Shown piece after piece: positions 29,414 through 38,186 of a stretch of 64,000 bases of DNA. Source of the DNA: Flavisolibacter nicotianae (GTDB lineage Bacteria; Bacteroidota; Bacteroidia; Chitinophagales; Chitinophagaceae). The notes under the pieces are model-generated. The model was not told the DNA's origin, made no database searches, and was given only the letters and a program-made list of their open reading frames with translations. The stretch spans positions 1 through 64,000 of the forward strand of contig NZ_RBCI01000010.1 in the NCBI RefSeq assembly GCF_003628535.1, read 5' to 3'. The position numbers and the translations under genes were made by a program. The first letter of the stretch is position 1, and each line of letters begins with the position of its first letter.

Positions 29414-30118
29414 ATGCTAATGAACCCCTCAATCAACAGGTTGGGTTTCTGGTCGGGACTTTTCGCATTTACAGCAACCCTGGCCTACTGCGTTGTCCAG
29501 CTATTGCAGCTTTACGGCGTGCTGGCATACCCGGCCGATGAACGGTTTATTTACGGCACATCCCTCCTGATTGTTCTTCCTTTTTTGCTGGAAATGCTTG
29601 CCCTCCATTACGCAACGCCAGGGAACAAGCGGTTCTGGAGCCATGCTGCCCTGCTCTTTTCGGTCTTGTACTCGGTGTTTGTTACAGCGAATTACGTGGT
29701 GCAGTTGGCCACGGTTATTCCTTTTACGCTGAAGGGGTCATTGAATGAAATTCGTGTGCTCAGGCAAACTCCGCATTCGATGTTCTGGGACTTCGATGCA
29801 TTGGGCTACATCTTTATGGGGCTGGCAACTTTTGCTGCGATCCCCGCCTTTGAAAAGCGTGGCTTTCAACGATGGGTGAGAAGGTCGTTTATCGCCAATG
29901 CGTGTGTTACCCCCCTGATTTCCGTTGTTTATTTCTATCCCGATTACTCTGACAAACTGTTGCTGCTTGGTTTCCCCTGGGCGATAACCGCACCGCTCTT
30001 TATGTTGCTGCTTGCGCTCCGGTTTCGAAAGGATGAACATCGCATTAAAAAGGAGAGCGGGCATAGTCGACCACAGAAGAAAACCGTCTCTGTTCCGGGT
30101 GCTACACGATCGATTTAA
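29414..30118 (+). CDS. Hypothetical six-helix membrane protein
   Basis: 234 residues with six hydrophobic segments (near 10-30, 45-62, 75-97, 125-145, 160-178 and 182-202) and a basic C-terminal tail. Two in-frame ATGs, at 29414 and 29420, are equally possible starts. A conserved-looking stretch is HSMFWDFDALGYIFMGLATF. I do not recognise a named family; similar small integral membrane proteins occur across bacteria without assigned role. Not clearly linked to neighbours. Confidence 0.75.
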   Translation: MLMNPSINRLGFWSGLFAFTATLAYCVVQLLQLYGVLAYPADERFIYGTSLLIVLPFLLEMLALHYATPGNKRFWSHAALLFSVLYSVFVTANYVVQLATVIPFTLKGSLNEIRVLRQTPHSMFWDFDALGYIFMGLATFAAIPAFEKRGFQRWVRRSFIANACVTPLISVVYFYPDYSDKLLLLGFPWAITAPLFMLLLALRFRKDEHRIKKESGHSRPQKKTVSVPGATRSI

Positions 30119-30416
30119 AAGAGAGCAAGACAGCCGGGGAAAAGCTACAGCGGAAGCTTTTTGTCAGCATTCGGTAATCGACAACAGTCGAACCAAACTA
30201 AGTGGAAAACAGAACCGCCATTCGTTTACTTGTACCGCCGATTGTTGTAGCGGCTCATATGGTAACAATGGATATTTGCTTTGCAAAAAGTTCCGGGCTG
30301 TCTGGGTGCCTGTCTATTCGTAGTAAAATGGTTGCCACCTATGGAAAAGAAAACCTGTACATAAACCGAGGAAGCCTAAACCTGCAGGTTGTTGCATTTT
30401 TTGCAACATGATCGTG

Positions 30417-31103
30417 TCAATATCCCAGAAATGTTTTGAGTAAGGCCCTGTTGCGGATGGCTAACCGCTTGCCATCGACGCGGATCACCTCCTCGCCGGT
30501 GTATTCGTTCAGTACCCGGAAAACCGTTTCGTATGTGGCGCCGACAAAAGAGGCGAGATCCTGGCGGCTGAGGTGAATGTTCAGATAACCGTCCGCTGTT
30601 GTTCCGAACTTCTCTTCGAGGGTGAAAATGGCCTGTGCAATCCGCCCCTTGACCGGCATGTGTGCAAGGTTGCGCATATTGCGTTCGCTTTCTTTCAGCT
30701 CGCTGGCAAAAAATTGCATCAGCGCATAAAGAAAATCATGATTGACTTTCAGTGATGCCTGGAAAAACGCCAGTTCTACAAAACAAACTGTCGTTGGTTC
30801 AATCGCTGTTCCCGATACAGGGTACACCAGCTCCTTTCCGAGTCCGCGGTGGCCAATGATATCTCCCTTCTTCGCAAAGCGTAGGATCAGTTCTTTCTCC
30901 TCGCCCCAATGTTTGTGTACCTTGACAGTGCCGTCATAAACAAAAAAGATTCCCTTCACTTCGTCGTCTTCCCGAAAGATCCTTTCGCCTTTTTCAGCCT
31001 TGAAAGTGGAACGGTTTGGCGCTACGGCAGGGATCCATTCTTTTTGACACAGGCGGCAGAGCAGGCAGGTTTTTAAATCGCACCCGGCTTTTGTTTTTTT
31101 CAT
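30417..31103 (-). CDS. Crp/Fnr-family regulator with N-terminal cysteine cluster
   Basis: 228 residues: an N-terminal cysteine cluster C8-x4-C13-x2-C16-x2-C19 (CDLKTCLLCRLC), a cyclic-nucleotide-binding-like sensor (GERIFREDDEVKGIFFVYDGTVKVHKHWGEEKELILRFAKKGDIIGHRGL), a dimer helix, and a winged helix of the Crp type with recognition segment LSRQDLASFVGATYETVFRVLNEY. Four N-terminal cysteines suggest an Fe-S cluster or metal site sensing O2 or NO, as in FNR, although the spacing differs from E. coli FNR. Position next to cobA and divergent from nirBD makes it the probable regulator of the nitrate/nitrite cluster. Confidence 0.9.
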   Translation of the reverse strand: MKKTKAGCDLKTCLLCRLCQKEWIPAVAPNRSTFKAEKGERIFREDDEVKGIFFVYDGTVKVHKHWGEEKELILRFAKKGDIIGHRGLGKELVYPVSGTAIEPTTVCFVELAFFQASLKVNHDFLYALMQFFASELKESERNMRNLAHMPVKGRIAQAIFTLEEKFGTTADGYLNIHLSRQDLASFVGATYETVFRVLNEYTGEEVIRVDGKRLAIRNRALLKTFLGY

Positions 31104-31146
31104 ACTCTTGTTTTCGCAGCTGAGTAGTAGTAAGCAAAGCAGTTGG

Positions 31147-31914
31147 TCATGCTTTCTGTCTTTCGCTGCTGGGGATAATGGAAATTGCGTCGGCCAGTGC
31201 TGGAGACAGCTTCACCACATCGCCGACGACGATGATAGCGGGGTTGCCTAAACCGGCATACTGGGCTTTAAAAACGATGTCTCTTACAGTGCCGGTTACC
31301 ATCTTCGCTTTTGGCGTGGTGCCATCCTGGATGATTGCCACCGGGGTTTCGCTTTTCCCATAGCTGGCGAAAACCTCCATGATCTCTTCCAGTTTGCTCA
31401 TGGCCATCAGGATGACAACGGTTGCCGAAGACCGGGCGGCCAGCCGGATATCATCCGAAATCCGGCCCGACTGCGTTGTGCCGGTTGTCACCCAGAAACT
31501 TTCGTTGATCCCTCTCGCCGTTAACGGGATCATCATGGAAGCCGGGACCGCCACTGCGCTCGATATGCCGGGAATAACCTCTACGGCAATGCCCTGTTGT
31601 TTTGCGGCTTCTATTTCCTCCAGTGCCCGGCCGAAAACAAAGGGGTCTCCGCCTTTTAACCGCACAATACGCCGGTGCGAAGAAGCGTACTCGATGATCA
31701 GTTGATTGATTTCCTGCTGCGAAAGGGCATGGCAGCCATAACGTTTTCCAACGAATTGTTTTATGCACGTGGACCTGGCGTGCAAAAGCAGATCTTCGTT
31801 TGCCAATGCATCATACAAAATGACGTCCGCTGCGGCAATCGCTTTAAGCGCCTTTAGCGTGATCAGCTCCGGGTCTCCCGGGCCTGCACCAACCAGTTGA
31901 AGGACAGAATTCAT
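31147..31914 (-). CDS. cobA: Uroporphyrinogen-III C-methyltransferase (siroheme synthesis)
   Basis: 255 residues. SAM-dependent methylation of uroporphyrinogen III at C2 and C7 to precorrin-2, first step to siroheme, the cofactor of NirB. Family motifs are VGAGPGDPELITLKAL, VILYDALAN, RLKGGDPFVFGRALEE, VIPGISSAVAVPA, PLTARGI and VVILMAMSKLEEI. The length is that of the stand-alone SUMT, lacking the CysG dehydrogenase/chelatase part. 43 bases from the Crp/Fnr gene on the same strand and divergent from nirB, consistent with nitrite-reductase supply. Confidence 0.94.
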   Translation of the reverse strand: MNSVLQLVGAGPGDPELITLKALKAIAAADVILYDALANEDLLLHARSTCIKQFVGKRYGCHALSQQEINQLIIEYASSHRRIVRLKGGDPFVFGRALEEIEAAKQQGIAVEVIPGISSAVAVPASMMIPLTARGINESFWVTTGTTQSGRISDDIRLAARSSATVVILMAMSKLEEIMEVFASYGKSETPVAIIQDGTTPKAKMVTGTVRDIVFKAQYAGLGNPAIIVVGDVVKLSPALADAISIIPSSERQKA

Positions 31915-32100
31915 AAATTATAAAAAATAATATTTGAAATTTAATTCGCGAATCAGGAATAAAATCAAATTATGAGTCTAAATTTATGATATAAATGATA
32001 AAAATATATCTAACTAAATGATGTTTGGCTTAGTTTTTATTAGATATAATAAATAATAATACGATTGCTTGCCAATAATTGGTCATCAAAAAACAAGACG
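31915..32100. promoter_or_regulatory. AT-rich divergent promoter region cobA / nirB
   Basis: 186 bases, strikingly AT-rich against its surroundings, separating cobA (minus) from nirB (plus). Two short inverted repeats stand out: ATTTAT/ATAAAT at 31982-31987 and 31991-31996, and AACTAA/TTAGTT at 32012-32017 and 32030-32035. Either could be an operator for the neighbouring Crp/Fnr protein. No classical TTGAT-N4-ATCAA FNR box is present. Confidence 0.55.
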
Positions 32101-34596
32101 ATGAGAATTGTAATTATTGGTAATGGCATGGTCGGTTATAAATTTTGCGAAAAGCTGGTTGGAAAAACGGCACAGGGTTTTGCGATTACTGTTTTTGGTG
32201 AAGAAATGCGCCCCGCATACGACCGGGTTCATCTAAGCGATTATTTCGCCGGCAAGTCTGCGCAGGATCTTTTGCTTGCGCCGGCCGAGTGGTATAAAGA
32301 CAACCATATTACCTTTTATCCCGGCGATCCCGTCCGGTCGATCGATCGGGAGTGCAAAACGGTTTATTCCCATAACGGCATTACGGCAGCGTATGACTAC
32401 CTGATCCTGGCAACGGGTTCGGCCGCTTTTGTCCCGCCCATTCCCGGTACCGAAAAAGAAGGCGTCTTTCTTTACCGCACAATCGAGGATCTGGAACTGA
32501 TGACTGCCTGGGCAAAAAGGGCGAAAAAAGGGGCGGTCATCGGCGGCGGGCTTTTAGGCCTGGAAGCCGCCAAGGCCATGCTCGACCTGGGTATTACAGA
32601 CACCCAGGTTATTGAATTTGCGCCCCGCCTCATGCCCCGGCAAATCGATAGTGCCGGTTCGGAGATCCTGCAAAACAAGTTGCAACGTTTAGGACTGCAG
32701 ATCCACACCTCTACCAATACCACGGAAATTATCGGTGAACAAAGCATCCGGGCCATGCGTTTTGCGGACGGCACCGAGTTGGATGTGGACATGCTGGTCA
32801 TCTCCGCCGGTATCAAGCCGAGAGACGAGTTGGCAAAAGCCTGCGGACTGGACGTTGGTCCCCGCGGCGGTATCGTCGTGAACGACCTGTTGCAAACGTC
32901 CGACAGGGCCATTTTCGCCATAGGCGAATGTGCTTTACACAACGAAATGATCTATGGCCTGGTGGCGCCGGGCTACGAGATGGCCGATGTCGTTGCTGCC
33001 AATCTTACCGGTGGTTCCAAAACCTTTACCGGCTTCGACATGAGTACCAAGCTGAAACTGATTGGCGTGGACGTGGCCAGTTTTGGCGATCCTTTCCTGC
33101 AAACCAGGGAAACAAGAACAGTCGTTTTTGAAGACCGGCATAAGGGAATCTACAAGCGCATCAACGTCAGCGAGGACGGGAAATATCTCCTGGGCGGGAT
33201 TCTTGTTGGCGAAGCCTCGGCGTACAACATGCTGCTGCAAACCTGCAAGAATAAGGTCGTGCTGCCGCCCAATCCCGAAGACCTGATCCTGGGTGCCCGA
33301 GGCGGTGAAAGCGACAGTGGCGCCGGGATGACGGGCCTGCCGGATGAAGCCATGATCTGCAGTTGCGAAAACGTAAGCAAAGGCGACATCTGCAACGCGG
33401 TGAACGACGGCTGCGAAACCGTTGATGCCATTAAAAAATGCACGAAAGCCGGTACCGGCTGCGGCGGTTGTGTGCCGATGCTGAAAGACCTGATGGTGCA
33501 TACCATGAAGTCGCAGGGCAAATACATCCGCAATGTTTTGTGTGAACACTTTGATTATGCTCGCCAGGAACTGTTCGACCTCGTTAAAGTAAAAGAATTA
33601 AAATCCTTTGATGCCGTTTTGGACACATTGGGCCACGGCGATGGCTGCGAAATTTGCAAGCCGGCCATCGCCTCCATCCTGGCCAGCCTTTGGAACGAGA
33701 TGATCCTGAAAAAAGGCAACGATGTGGCGCAGGACAGCAACGACCGTTACCTCGCCAACATCCAGAAAGGCGGAACGTATTCGGTGGTTCCCCGCATACC
33801 CGGCGGCGAGATTACACCCGAAAAGCTCATTGTCATTGGCCAGATCGCCCAGAAATACAACCTCTATACAAAGATCACCGGCGGGCAGCGCATCGATATG
33901 TTTGGTGCGCATGTCAACGACCTTCCACAAATCTGGGAGGAATTGATTGCAGCTGGGTTCGAAAGCGGCCATGCCTACGGCAAAGCCCTGCGTACCGTGA
34001 AAAGTTGCGTGGGATCTACCTGGTGCCGTTTTGGCCTGCACGACAGCGTTAGTTTCGCTATCCGCGTGGAAGAGCGGTATCGCGGACTTCGTGCCCCGCA
34101 CAAAATCAAATCGGCGGTTTCGGGTTGCATCCGCGAATGTGCCGAAGCGCAAAGCAAGGATTTTGGCATTATCGCCTCCGAAAAAGGCTGGAACCTGTAC
34201 GTGTGCGGAAACGGCGGCTCCAAACCGCAACATGCGCTTTTGCTGGCGCAGGACCTGGATGATGAAACCTGCATCCGCTACATCGACCGCTTCCTGATGT
34301 TTTACATCAAAACGGCTGATCCACTGGCGAGAACGGCCACCTGGTTGAACAAAATGGAAGGCGGGATCGATTATCTCCGCAACGTGGTGGTGAACGACAG
34401 CCTGGGACTCGCCGAAAACCTGGAAAGAGAAATGCAGTCGCTCGTGGACAATTATACATGCGAGTGGAAAGAGGTGGTGGAAAATCCCGAACTCCGCAAA
34501 CGCTTTAACCATTTTGTCAATGCTCCCGAGGAAAAAGATCCTACCGTGACGTTTGAACAGCTGCGAGAACAGAAAAAAGCCAGGGAATGGAAATGA
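32101..34596 (+). CDS. nirB: Nitrite reductase [NAD(P)H], large subunit
   Basis: 831 residues from the ATG at 32101 (MRIVIIGNGMVGYKF). It reduces nitrite to ammonium in the cytoplasm. FAD/NAD(P)H part at about 1-400 (AYDRVHLSDYF, GGGLLGLEAAKAM, AIGECALHN). BFD-like [2Fe-2S] with C420-x-C422...C454-x2-C457. Then sulfite-reductase-type halves and the [4Fe-4S]-siroheme ligands C636, C642 (CVGSTWC), C676 and C680 (SGCIREC). All cofactor sites are complete. It heads the nitrate-assimilation operon and is followed by nirD after about 200 bases that carry a repeat. Confidence 0.97.
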   Translation: MRIVIIGNGMVGYKFCEKLVGKTAQGFAITVFGEEMRPAYDRVHLSDYFAGKSAQDLLLAPAEWYKDNHITFYPGDPVRSIDRECKTVYSHNGITAAYDYLILATGSAAFVPPIPGTEKEGVFLYRTIEDLELMTAWAKRAKKGAVIGGGLLGLEAAKAMLDLGITDTQVIEFAPRLMPRQIDSAGSEILQNKLQRLGLQIHTSTNTTEIIGEQSIRAMRFADGTELDVDMLVISAGIKPRDELAKACGLDVGPRGGIVVNDLLQTSDRAIFAIGECALHNEMIYGLVAPGYEMADVVAANLTGGSKTFTGFDMSTKLKLIGVDVASFGDPFLQTRETRTVVFEDRHKGIYKRINVSEDGKYLLGGILVGEASAYNMLLQTCKNKVVLPPNPEDLILGARGGESDSGAGMTGLPDEAMICSCENVSKGDICNAVNDGCETVDAIKKCTKAGTGCGGCVPMLKDLMVHTMKSQGKYIRNVLCEHFDYARQELFDLVKVKELKSFDAVLDTLGHGDGCEICKPAIASILASLWNEMILKKGNDVAQDSNDRYLANIQKGGTYSVVPRIPGGEITPEKLIVIGQIAQKYNLYTKITGGQRIDMFGAHVNDLPQIWEELIAAGFESGHAYGKALRTVKSCVGSTWCRFGLHDSVSFAIRVEERYRGLRAPHKIKSAVSGCIRECAEAQSKDFGIIASEKGWNLYVCGNGGSKPQHALLLAQDLDDETCIRYIDRFLMFYIKTADPLARTATWLNKMEGGIDYLRNVVVNDSLGLAENLEREMQSLVDNYTCEWKEVVENPELRKRFNHFVNAPEEKDPTVTFEQLREQKKAREWK

Positions 34597-34600
34597 GGAT

Positions 34601-34690
34601 GTGAAACGTCAAACGTCAAACGTGAAACCAGTCAGGCAATAAAAAGCATCGTTCACTACTGGTTCTGGTTTCACGGTTCACATTGGACGT
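34601..34690. repeat. Intergenic repeat cluster between nirB and nirD
   Basis: Just after the nirB stop, a 7-base unit AAACGT(C/G) is repeated in tandem three times (about 34604-34625). CGTGAAACCAG (34621-34631) pairs with CTGGTTTCACG (34665-34675), an 11-bp inverted repeat around a 33-base loop. It may be a dispersed palindromic element or an RNA hairpin that tunes nirD expression relative to nirB. Confidence 0.65.
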
Positions 34691-34799
34691 GCATTCCCGC
34701 ATAACGATTCCTTGCTCATAGCGATGATGGAACAATGAACAAACACAGGGACATGCGCCTGCTTGTCTCTTTTGCGTAACCAACAAAAATTCTATCAAT

Positions 34800-35180
34800 A
34801 TGAGCAACACGCTGATCGCAAACATGACCTGGTTCGCCGCCTGTAAAATTTCCGATGTTCCGCGCAACGGCGGCGTCTGCGTCAAGTACAAAGACGAACA
34901 AATTGCACTCTACTATTTTGCCCGGAGGGAAGAATGGTATGCGACGCAAAACCTGTGTCCGCACCGGCAGCAAATGGTGCTGAGCCGCGGTATGATTGGC
35001 TCGCAGACCGGTGAGCCGAAAGTGGCCTGTCCCTTTCACAAGAAAACATTTTCGCTGGTCGACGGGCATTGCATGAATGACGATGAATGCGAGAGCATCA
35101 AGACGTTTCCCGTGAAAGTGGAGAACAACATTGTGTTTATTGGCGTAGAGGAAGACGACGAATATACTGTCAATAAGTAG
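34800..35180 (+). CDS. nirD: Nitrite reductase small subunit, Rieske type
   Basis: 126 residues, one Rieske [2Fe-2S] domain. Unlike enterobacterial NirD, which has lost the cluster ligands, this one keeps them: C53-P-H55 and C77-P-F-H80. So an intact Rieske cluster is expected. Partner of NirB. A hairpin begins at its stop codon. Confidence 0.95.
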   Translation: MSNTLIANMTWFAACKISDVPRNGGVCVKYKDEQIALYYFARREEWYATQNLCPHRQQMVLSRGMIGSQTGEPKVACPFHKKTFSLVDGHCMNDDECESIKTFPVKVENNIVFIGVEEDDEYTVNK

Positions 35181-35208
35181 GCCCGGGAGATGGCAGTCTC
35201 CACGGGCC
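35180..35208 (+). terminator. Hairpin at the nirD stop codon
   Basis: GGCCCG-GGAGA (35180-35190) pairs with TCTCC-A-CGGGCC (35197-35208): 11 bp with one bulged A and a 6-base loop. No U-tract follows, so it may be an attenuating or RNA-stabilising hairpin within the operon rather than a full stop. Confidence 0.5.
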
Positions 35209-35256
35209 GTTAGGTTTCAAACGAAGGCGTTCACTTTAAAACCCTCTCAAATCTAC

Positions 35257-36600
35257 ATGAAAAAAAGGACCAAAACCTTTCCCCTCGTGCTGCTCGTTAG
35301 CAGTGTTTTTTCCCTGCAGGCAACAGCACAGGTGACACTCTCCGGGCAGGTGCGTACTCGCACCGAGTTAAGGGACGGACAAGGCGCCCCGCTGGCCATC
35401 GGCGCCAGCCCGGCATTCTTTACATCGCAGCGCACCAGGCTGTCATTTGGCTACAATGCCTACCGGCTGAAGTTTGGCGTAACGGCGCAGGATGTCCGCG
35501 TATGGGGACAGGATGTTTCAACCATCAACCGCACAACCACCGCAGACCTGAATGGTTTGATGCTTCACGAGGCCTGGGCTGAGCTGGGCCTGACCGACAC
35601 CGTTGTAAAAAACAAATCCCTGTGTTTGAAAATCGGACGGCAGGAACTGGTTTACGATGACCAGCGGCTGTTGGGAAACCTCGACTGGCTGCAGCAGGGC
35701 CGGCGTCACGATGCAGCTCTGCTGAAGTTCGAGACCGTTCAGTGGATGCTGCACCTGGCTGCTGCATTCAACCAGAACAAAGAAGGCGCATCCGGCACGC
35801 TGTACAATAACACGCCGCCCGGCCCCTATGCAGCAACAACCAACGGTGGCAGCATGTACAAAAGCCTTGTGTTTCTGTATGCTGCCAAAAAACTCGAAAA
35901 AGGGCATGCTTCGTTTTTATTCCTGAACGATGCGTTTACCGGCTATCACAGCGACCCGGTTACATCCACGAAGGTGTATGACAGCACCACCTGGAGCCGC
36001 GCCACGACCGGTTTTTATTTCAACAATAAGTTTAACCGCTTGCTGCTGACCGCGGCGGCCTATTATCAATTCGGCCACACGGCTACGGGGCAAAAACTAC
36101 AGGCGGAACTCTTTAGCCTGGCAGCCCAATATGCTTTCGGCAAAACGTTCAGCAGCGGTGCCGGTGTTGATTACTACAGCGGCGGCACCAGCGGTAGCAC
36201 CAGCAATGCCTTCGACCCGTTGTATGGAACGCCGCACAAGTTTGCCGGACTGATTGACTATTTCTATGCGGCCAACGCTTTTGGCAAAAACGGGTTGGTG
36301 AATTATTCTCTCAAAAGCCGGTACAGGCCCACAGACAGGCTAACGGTCACGGCTGATCTTCACCAGTTCAACAGTGCGGCAGCCGTAACCGGTTTTGCTA
36401 CGAAAAACCTGGGGCAGGAAATTGATCTGGTGGGCACCTACGCACTCACCAGGCAAATTGGTCTGGAAGGCGGTTATGCCCGCTATTTTACAACGCCGTT
36501 GCTAACATCAGCCGCCGTAAAAAATATTCCCGACGCGAAGCCTTCGGCCAATTGGGCTTACCTGATGATTTCGGTAAAGCCCGAATTCCTTTTCAAATAG
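35257..36600 (+). CDS. Alginate-export-family outer-membrane porin
   Basis: 447 residues: signal peptide (MKKRTKTFPLVLLVSSVFSLQATAQ), then an alginate-export-type beta-barrel (LSGQVRTRTELRDG, TSQRTRLSFGYNAYRLKFGVTAQDVRVWG, LKIGRQELVYDDQRLLGNLDWLQQGRRHDA) with a barrel-like C-terminus. The name comes from AlgE. Here it lies between nirD and narK, so its likely job is outer-membrane passage of nitrate or nitrite, an inference from context only. Confidence 0.88.
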   Translation: MKKRTKTFPLVLLVSSVFSLQATAQVTLSGQVRTRTELRDGQGAPLAIGASPAFFTSQRTRLSFGYNAYRLKFGVTAQDVRVWGQDVSTINRTTTADLNGLMLHEAWAELGLTDTVVKNKSLCLKIGRQELVYDDQRLLGNLDWLQQGRRHDAALLKFETVQWMLHLAAAFNQNKEGASGTLYNNTPPGPYAATTNGGSMYKSLVFLYAAKKLEKGHASFLFLNDAFTGYHSDPVTSTKVYDSTTWSRATTGFYFNNKFNRLLLTAAAYYQFGHTATGQKLQAELFSLAAQYAFGKTFSSGAGVDYYSGGTSGSTSNAFDPLYGTPHKFAGLIDYFYAANAFGKNGLVNYSLKSRYRPTDRLTVTADLHQFNSAAAVTGFATKNLGQEIDLVGTYALTRQIGLEGGYARYFTTPLLTSAAVKNIPDAKPSANWAYLMISVKPEFLFK

Positions 36601-36665
36601 AATGCTGCGAATGTTTGCTAGCTGACGATTGCCTTGCCCATTTTCAAATTTCAAAAACACTTTTC

Positions 36666-37967
36666 ATGTCAGCAACAACAAAACCACTTACGCGGTTAAC
36701 GATATTCTCGCTCCAGGGTGTACAGATGAAAACCTTTCATACCACCTGGCTGATGTTCTTTGTTTGCTTCTTTGGATGGTTTGGCCTGGCACCGCTGATG
36801 CCCACCATTCGTGAAGACCTGCACCTGACCAAGTCCCAGATCGGTAACCTGGTCATTGTGTCGGTTTCTTCCACCATCATTGCCCGTTTGGTGATTGGCA
36901 AACTGTGCGACACGTGGGGGCCGCGGATCACAGCGATTCGCCTGTTGCTGGTAGGGGCCATCCCGGTTTTTCTCGTTGGCCTCGCCAAAGACTATACGAC
37001 ATTTTTATTGTTTCGTGCCGCCATCGGTTTAATCGGGGCATCGTTTGTGGTGACGCAGTTTCATACCTCGATGATGTTCGCCAAAAACATCAAGGGAACA
37101 GCCAACGCCGTTGCCGGTGGCTGGGGCAACCTGGGTGGCGGGGTCACCAACATGGTGATGCCCCTGATATTTGCAACCATTGTCGGAATGGGTTACACCA
37201 AAAGTGAGGCATGGCGCTATGCGATGATCGTTCCCGGTGTGATGATGCTCGCCGTTGCTTTCCTTTATTACAAATTCACCAAAGACACACCGGCCGGCAA
37301 CTACAAGGAAATTGGCCATACAGAGTCCACGCAGGAAAAAACAGATTACCGCATCCTCGCCGACTGGCGAATCTGGTCTCTTGCACTGGCCTACGCCATG
37401 TGTTTTGGGATGGAAATCACCTTCGACAACGTGGCGTCTTTGCACTTCGTCGATACGTTTGGCCTGTCGCAATCATCTGCCGGTTTTTGGGCGGGGGTGT
37501 TTGGCTTCATGAACATTTTTGCCCGTGCCCTGGGCGGCATCGTTTCAGACAAGGCCGGCAGTCGCTTCGGAATGAAGGGAAAGGGCTTGTTGCTTGGTTT
37601 GATGCTGCTGCTCGAAGGCGTCGGGATCGTGTTGTTTGCAAGGGCTGGATCGTTTCCGCTGGCCATTGCGAGCATGTTGACGTTTGCGCTTTTCCTGAAG
37701 ATGGCCAACGGCGCAACCTACGGGATCGTGCCGTTTATCAACGAAAAAAATGTTGGTCTTGTCAGCGGGATCGTGGGCGCCGGCGGAAATCTCGGCGGGA
37801 TGATGTTTGGCTTTCTCTTCAAAAGTAAAGCGCTGACCTACGTCGACGCATTTACCTATATCGGTTTTGCTGCCATGCTTGTTTCCGGTGTAGTGTTGAT
37901 CACCCGGTTTAAAAAGAGCGAGGCAGCCGAACTGGTGTTGGCGGAAAAAGAAGTGGCAGTGGCTTGA
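36666..37967 (+). CDS. narK: NarK/NasA-type nitrate/nitrite MFS transporter
   Basis: 433 residues from the ATG at 36666. Major-facilitator NNP family with 12 hydrophobic segments. Nitrate signatures are seen in GNLGGGVTNMVMP and GAGGNLGGMMFG (the two NS motifs), with WGPRITAIRLLLVGAIP and FRAAIGLIGASFVVTQFHTSMMF. It imports nitrate across the inner membrane for the fused nitrate reductase encoded next. Confidence 0.95.
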   Translation: MSATTKPLTRLTIFSLQGVQMKTFHTTWLMFFVCFFGWFGLAPLMPTIREDLHLTKSQIGNLVIVSVSSTIIARLVIGKLCDTWGPRITAIRLLLVGAIPVFLVGLAKDYTTFLLFRAAIGLIGASFVVTQFHTSMMFAKNIKGTANAVAGGWGNLGGGVTNMVMPLIFATIVGMGYTKSEAWRYAMIVPGVMMLAVAFLYYKFTKDTPAGNYKEIGHTESTQEKTDYRILADWRIWSLALAYAMCFGMEITFDNVASLHFVDTFGLSQSSAGFWAGVFGFMNIFARALGGIVSDKAGSRFGMKGKGLLLGLMLLLEGVGIVLFARAGSFPLAIASMLTFALFLKMANGATYGIVPFINEKNVGLVSGIVGAGGNLGGMMFGFLFKSKALTYVDAFTYIGFAAMLVSGVVLITRFKKSEAAELVLAEKEVAVA

Positions 37968-37971
37968 ATGT

Positions 37972-38095
37972 CTGAACCTGGATTGGGTGGATTGATAGGA
38001 TTAAAATGGAAATGGAACCAGCTTATAGCAGCAAAAGTTTTTTCAAGCAGAAGAGATTTATCGTTTCCTTTTCATCCAGCCGAATCCAGGTTCAG
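37972..38095. repeat. Long imperfect palindrome between narK and the nitrate reductase gene
   Basis: The outer arms, 13 bp at 37972-37984 (CTGAACCTGGATT) and 38083-38095 (AATCCAGGTTCAG), are perfectly complementary. Inside, GGATTAAAATGGAAA (about 37998-38012) and TTTCCTTTTCATCC (about 38064-38077) pair with few mismatches, giving a hairpin-like element of about 124 bases. The CTGAACC..GGATT start resembles dispersed repeats I associate with Bacteroidota intergenic regions. It carries no gene; a short frame across it is not credible. Confidence 0.7.
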
Positions 38096-38186
38096 GAGAA
38101 TATCCTTCCCAAAAGAACCAGTGTGCGACGCAACAGAAGCCTGATTGCAGCAATGCAGTTCGGTTCATTAATAAAAAAAGAAAGGA

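Noticed and set aside
29206-29541. 111-codon frame before the six-helix membrane protein
   Set aside because: Overlaps the ends of two better-supported genes and has no recognisable domain.
33598-34512. 304-codon minus-strand frame inside nirB
   Set aside because: It is the antisense of a GC-rich, strongly conserved nirB region and shows no domain; nirB motifs on the plus strand are complete.
34601-34690. CRISPR-like array
   Set aside because: Units are 7 bases in tandem without spacers; no cas gene is in the window.
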